Source of the DNA: Vulcanimicrobiota bacterium
GTDB taxonomy: Bacteria > Vulcanimicrobiota > Xenobia > Xenobiales > JADMJV01
Reading direction: 5' to 3'
NCBI GenBank assembly: GCA_017307785.1
Contig: JAFKGI010000018.1
Coordinates: 1 to 64,000 of the forward strand
DNA length: 64,000 nt
The notes under the pieces: generated by a model
What the model saw: only the letters and a program-made list of their open reading frames with translations
Told to the model about the DNA's origin: nothing
Database searches by the model: none
Shown here: positions 60,575-64,000 of the stretch, piece by piece
How the letters are laid out: each line of letters starts with the position of its first letter
Position numbering within the stretch: position 1 is the stretch's first letter
Translations under genes and position numbers: made by a program

Positions 60575-61681
60575 ATGAATAAGTGGACACAGTGGGGGGT
60601 CTTAGGGGGAGGAGCGTTAGCCCCCCCTAATAATCTGCCTATGGCGCAGGAATGGACGGCATTACTCAGCGAGGTCGGCCTGGAACGGTTGGTCGGCAAC
60701 CTGCGCACTCGCCTGGATTGCTTAGAGCAGTGGCCGCTGACCATCAACGAGGCCGAATACGACAACGCCTACACGGCCTCGTTCTACAACACCTACATCA
60801 CCTACCTCGGCAAGGAACTGGCGCCGTTGGGGCTCTGGCAGTGGCCGGTGCGGGGCCTGCTGGCCGTGCTCGGGGGACTTTTTCGCGTTTGCCAGGTCAA
60901 TCGCATCGTGCAGATCAACAACTGGCTGCTGTCCACCAACCCGGTTCCGCCCGAGTTTCCCGACCACTGGCCGCGCTTGCGGGAGCGCTACCCCGAGCAC
61001 GCCCTGATCTTTCGCAGCCTCAATGAAGGCTTTCACCAGCCGCTGTTGGAGCGATTCGCCTCGGAGGGCTGGCAGTTGCTGCCCTCGCGAATTGTCTACC
61101 GCTTCGACGGAGCGCGGGCTGACTATCTGCGCAAAGACGACGTGCGCCGCGACTGCAAGCTGTTGCGCGACGGTCGCTTCCATTGGATCGGGCACGAGCA
61201 GTTCGACTCCGGAGACTGGGGCGACGTCTCTTCGCTCTATCTGGAACTCTATCGCGGCAAATACCCCTCGGAGAATCCGGCCTTTTCTGGCGAATTCTTC
61301 CGCCTCTGCTGCCGGCACCTGGGCTGGCGCATCTTGCTGCTGCGCAATGACAAAGGCCAGAACGTGGGGGTCACCGGCTGGTGGCAACGGCACGGGCAAT
61401 TGATCGGCACGGTGGTGGGCTATCGGCTGACTCAATCCCAGAATCTGGGCCTGTACCGGCGCTTGATGACGCGTGTTTTGCTGGAGGCGGCCGAGCAGGG
61501 GTGCTGGCTCAATCTGTCCTCAGGGGCCGGGGCCTTCAAGCGCACGCGCGGCGGACTGCCTACTCTGGAGTTTATGGCCTGCTATCACCGGCACCTGACT
61601 TTCTCGCGGAGATTGCCCTTTCGACTCCTGGGTCGACTGCTCGGACCCACTGCCCTGCGGTTGCTGCGCCGCTATGCCTGA
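60575..61681 (+). CDS. Hypothetical protein, possibly acyltransferase (GNAT/FemAB-like)
   Basis: 368 residues from ATG 60575. The C-terminal half (about 195-345) has strand/helix order reminiscent of GNAT or FemAB acyltransferases: GWRILLLRNDKGQNVGVTGWW, then GTVVGYRL and a helix YRRLMTRVLLEAAEQGCWLNLS. The N-terminal half (EAEYDNAYTASFYNTYITYL) is unassigned. No signal peptide; the C-terminus is very basic. No clear Shine-Dalgarno marks the start, and ATG 60641 is an alternative. The family guess is weak. Confidence 0.6.
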   Translation: MNKWTQWGVLGGGALAPPNNLPMAQEWTALLSEVGLERLVGNLRTRLDCLEQWPLTINEAEYDNAYTASFYNTYITYLGKELAPLGLWQWPVRGLLAVLGGLFRVCQVNRIVQINNWLLSTNPVPPEFPDHWPRLRERYPEHALIFRSLNEGFHQPLLERFASEGWQLLPSRIVYRFDGARADYLRKDDVRRDCKLLRDGRFHWIGHEQFDSGDWGDVSSLYLELYRGKYPSENPAFSGEFFRLCCRHLGWRILLLRNDKGQNVGVTGWWQRHGQLIGTVVGYRLTQSQNLGLYRRLMTRVLLEAAEQGCWLNLSSGAGAFKRTRGGLPTLEFMACYHRHLTFSRRLPFRLLGRLLGPTALRLLRRYA

Positions 61682-61716
61682 AGGGCGCTCCTTCGGTATG
61701 GACGAAGAAGCCGGAT

Positions 61717-62100
61717 ATGCGTAAGTTCCTGATGCTTTTCTGTCTGGCTCTGCCGCTGGGGGCGGATGACGCCCGGCTCTGGGTCGGAACTCTGGGGCCC
61801 ACTCAGGGTTTCTCTCTGGTGTTGGCCAAAGACCATTCGGCCACTCTGGTGTTTCGGGATCGGGACCAGTCTTTGCGGGCTTTCGGTAGCTACACCTGGG
61901 AGAAAAACGACCTCAAGGTCAAGGTGCGCAAGGCCGAGCCGTTCGTGCTTGAGATTCGGCGCAAGGGTGTGGATACGCCGCCGCCCACGATGGAGGTGAA
62001 GAGCGGAACCGAGCTGCACTGGAAAACCACGCTCGTCCAAGATCGGCTGCTGCTGAAAGGGCCCCCAGGTTGGGAGTTGCCGCTTTATGCGGAGCATTAA
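61717..62100 (+). CDS. Small exported hypothetical protein
   Basis: 127 residues, unrecognised: a signal peptide (MRKFLMLFCLALPLGA) and a compact beta-rich domain of about 105 residues (FSLVLAKDHSATLVFRDRD, LRAFGSYTWEKNDLKVKV). It may be a small lipocalin-like or META-like domain; that is a guess from strand pattern. No lipobox is evident. It follows the previous gene by 35 bp and may be co-transcribed. Confidence 0.65.
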   Translation: MRKFLMLFCLALPLGADDARLWVGTLGPTQGFSLVLAKDHSATLVFRDRDQSLRAFGSYTWEKNDLKVKVRKAEPFVLEIRRKGVDTPPPTMEVKSGTELHWKTTLVQDRLLLKGPPGWELPLYAEH

Positions 62101-62234
62101 GCTTTTTCCTTATGCCCAATCGCTCTGATTTCTAAAAGTACGCTTATACCCGGGCGCGAGTATGGGCGCCGCTGTGCCGTTCCGAGGCCGATGTCTATTC
62201 TGAGTCCAGAGAGACAACCCCGGAGGACAAGAAG

Positions 62235-62507
62235 ATGAAGAAGTTGATGCTGACCCTCGCCGCCACCAGTCTGCTGGTCGGCAGCGCTTTCGCGGAGTGG
62301 GACTTTGACGTCCACGGGGCGCAGATCGCCAGGCCCAGAATGGCCCTGAGCCAGGCGCAGCGGGCTACCTTCCTGGCCGGGATGGAACTGGATCTGTCGG
62401 ATCCGGTGCCGGTGGCGGGCGGTGCTGCCCAGCAAACGGCCCGGGACGTAATGCACTCATTCCAGGCCTCCGCCGAGCTACTTCAGATCGAAGCGGCCGG
62501 TCGCTAA
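62235..62507 (+). CDS. Small exported hypothetical protein
   Basis: 90 residues: a signal peptide (MKKLMLTLAATSLLVGSAFA) and a mature part of about 70 residues with no cysteine and no recognised domain. GGAGGACAAGAAG gives a strong Shine-Dalgarno, and a terminator-like element follows at 62529, so it is probably a monocistronic real gene. Function unknown. Confidence 0.7.
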   Translation: MKKLMLTLAATSLLVGSAFAEWDFDVHGAQIARPRMALSQAQRATFLAGMELDLSDPVPVAGGAAQQTARDVMHSFQASAELLQIEAAGR

Positions 62508-62528
62508 AGAAGAAAAGATTTTGGTCCG

Positions 62529-62579
62529 AAAAACGCGTCGGCGATTTACACGATGGTGTGTCGCATGAACGCGTTTTTT
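62529..62579. terminator. Bidirectional terminator-like inverted repeat
   Basis: AAAAACGCG (62529-62537) pairs with CGCGTTTTT (62570-62578). The loop itself contains a second stem, GCGA...TCGC with ACAC/GTGT. The flanking A and T runs would act in either direction, serving the small exported gene and the convergent minus-strand gene ending at 62585. Confidence 0.65.
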
Positions 62580-62584
62580 CATTT

Positions 62585-62815
62585 TCAGGACCTGCCTAGA
62601 AACCGTCCCAAAGCCCGCTGGAGGCGAACGGCCGGCGTAGCCGTCGGCTCGTTCTCCTCCAGATACTTGGATTCAGCATTGGCAAAGTCGCCGGCCCGGA
62701 CGCGCAGACTGGTGGTTTCTTCCACCTCGCCCCAGAGGCCCCATTCGACCCAGGGCGATTGCTCCAGGTCGTCGGCCAGGGCGGCTACTTCATCCAGCTT
62801 CTCGGCTTCTTCCAT
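62585..62815 (-). CDS. Small acidic hypothetical protein
   Basis: 76 residues, unrecognised. It is acidic, with a helical start (MEEAEKLDEVAALADDLEQ), a WVEWGLWGEVEE patch and a basic end. No signal or membrane segment. Its ATG shares one base with the stop of the aspartate aminotransferase gene (TGATG), which supports a translated, coupled gene despite the small size. Confidence 0.6.
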   Translation of the reverse strand: MEEAEKLDEVAALADDLEQSPWVEWGLWGEVEETTSLRVRAGDFANAESKYLEENEPTATPAVRLQRALGRFLGRS

Positions 62816-64000
62816 CAGCGCAGTTGTTCCACGAAGCGGGCGATTTTCTCCAGGCCTTGCTCGATTTTCTCATTGCTGGTGGCAAAGCTGGCGCGCACGT
62901 GGTTGGGCCCGGCGAAGTCTTCGCCCGGAACCACCGCCACCTGAGCGTGGGTGAGCAGCGATTCGGCAAAGTCGGCGGCCGTTTCCAGCTTTTTGCCGGC
63001 CGGATCGGTCTTGCCGAAGTGGGCCGAGATGTCGGGAAAGACATAGAAAGCGCCCGTGGGCTTGCAGCACTTCACGCCCGGAATGGCCGAGAAGAGCCGA
63101 TGCATCAGCTGTCCGCGCTCGGCGAAGCTCTGGCGCATCTTTTCCACTTCGTCCTGCGGTCCGCTGAGCGCGGCCACAATGGCCGGGTAGATGAAGCTGG
63201 TGATGTTGCTGGTCATCTGTCCCTGCAGACCGGCCATGGCCTTGATTAGCTTGGGTTCGGCCACGGTAAAACCGACGCGCCAGCCGGTCATGGCGTAGCT
63301 TTTGCTCAGGCAGTTGAAGGTGACGGTGCGTTCAAATAGATCCGGGTGCAGCGACGACCAGCTGACGAAGGGCTCGTCGCCGTAGACCAGGCGTTCGTAA
63401 ATGTCGTCGGCGAAAACGATCAGCTGCGGGTGACGCAAGACTACTTCGGCCAGCGCTTTCAGTTCGGCGGGCGAATACATGGTGCCGTTGGGATTCGAGG
63501 GGCTGTTGATGATCAGCACCTTGGAGCGAGGCGTGATGGCCGCTTCCAGCTGCTCGGGGGTGATTTTGAAATCGTTGTCGACGCTTCCCGGCACTTCCAC
63601 CACGGTGGCTCCGCACAGGCGGGCTTGCTCGGGATAGCTGACCCAGTAGGGAGCCGGGATGATGACTTCGTCGCCCGGCTCGACCAGGGCCATGAAGGCC
63701 AGATACAAGCTGTGCTTACCGCCGCAGGAGATGAGCACGTTCTCGGGGCCGAGAGGGCGTTTTACCTTCGTCTCCATATATTGGGCCACGGCCTTGAGGG
63801 CAGCCGGGGTGCCGCTGACCGGCTCATACTTGGTGAGACCGGCCTTGAGGGCGTCAGCGACCGCGTCTTTGATATGCTGAGGGGTGTCGAAGTCGGGCTC
63901 GCCCGCTCCAAAACCAATCACTTTGTGACCTTCCGACACCATCTTCTTGACCAGTGCCGTCACCGCCAGGGTGCTCGAGGGTTTCATGACTTCAACTCGT
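62815..64000 (-). CDS. Aspartate aminotransferase family protein (5' end outside window)
   Basis: At least 390 residues of a class I/II fold-type I aminotransferase. Motifs are IGFGAGEPDFDTP, SPSNPNGTMYSP, the PLP-lysine motif SKSYAMTGWRVGF and the C-terminal Arg region NHVRASFATS. It transfers amino groups between aspartate (or a related amino acid) and 2-oxoglutarate. An in-frame ATG lies at 63987, but the preceding codons to the window edge read RVEV, matching the conserved lead-in before MKPSSTLAVTA in this family. The true start is therefore beyond position 64000. It is translationally coupled to the small gene downstream. Confidence 0.9.
   Translation of the reverse strand, partial: RVEVMKPSSTLAVTALVKKMVSEGHKVIGFGAGEPDFDTPQHIKDAVADALKAGLTKYEPVSGTPAALKAVAQYMETKVKRPLGPENVLISCGGKHSLYLAFMALVEPGDEVIIPAPYWVSYPEQARLCGATVVEVPGSVDNDFKITPEQLEAAITPRSKVLIINSPSNPNGTMYSPAELKALAEVVLRHPQLIVFADDIYERLVYGDEPFVSWSSLHPDLFERTVTFNCLSKSYAMTGWRVGFTVAEPKLIKAMAGLQGQMTSNITSFIYPAIVAALSGPQDEVEKMRQSFAERGQLMHRLFSAIPGVKCCKPTGAFYVFPDISAHFGKTDPAGKKLETAADFAESLLTHAQVAVVPGEDFAGPNHVRASFATSNEKIEQGLEKIARFVEQLR

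Overview
The window is a GC-rich, densely packed bacterial chromosome segment with no recognisable mobile element, phage, tRNA or rRNA. The cell is most likely diderm: it encodes a TpsB/FhaC-type outer-membrane protein, an MCE/MlaD-like protein and an L,D-transpeptidase. It has respiratory redox proteins (a CCG-domain iron-sulfur membrane protein, a small cytochrome c). The number of multidomain proteins of unknown function and the divergence of several household families suggest a poorly sampled phylum. I cannot assign one from sequence alone. Non-ATG starts and 1-14 nt gene overlaps are common.

Layout. 1-612: array of about ten 59-bp palindromic repeats. 613-7329 (+): penicillin-acylase-type hydrolase, MerR regulator, VIT/VWA protein and class V aminotransferase. 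7297-14275: mixed strands, with an M48 protease, TerB-like and bestrophin proteins, a divergent FliF/SctJ-like ring protein, a pilin-like protein, two unknown membrane proteins and a tandem PilZ protein. 14292-15600: about 1.3 kb of 18/21-bp repeats carrying ACCGGT palindromes. 15610-24818: split chromate transporter, PLD-family protein, unknowns, a peptidoglycan-binding repeat protein, cytochrome c, amine oxidase and an RNA methyltransferase. 24819-29593: two-component module and two tandem SGNH hydrolases. 29665-31728: heterodisulfide-reductase-like protein. 31729-32239: terminator, two more 59-bp repeats and a probable structured RNA. 32240-35005: a DNA polymerase I homologue whose polymerase site looks inactivated.

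35199-41518 (+) is a housekeeping and cell-wall run: rpsA, coaE, lytic transglycosylase, small unknown, L,D-transpeptidase, FtsW/RodA and a degenerate PBP. 41529-49276: pta, NHL protein, TPR protein and an ABC exporter pair. 49425-56642: TpsB-like protein convergent with a minus-strand run of caspase-fold coiled-coil protein, exported unknown, coiled-coil protein, MCE protein and tlyA. 56720-64000: kynureninase-like enzyme, third 59-bp repeat array, POT transporter, unknowns and an aspartate aminotransferase that continues past the window edge.

The strongest leads are the three dispersed 59-bp arrays, the PilZ-adjacent 18/21-bp array that stays open in one frame without a start codon, the structured RNA before the polA homologue, and three apparent pseudoenzymes or orphans (polymerase, PBP, FliF-like protein). 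Alignments behind these calls were made by eye.
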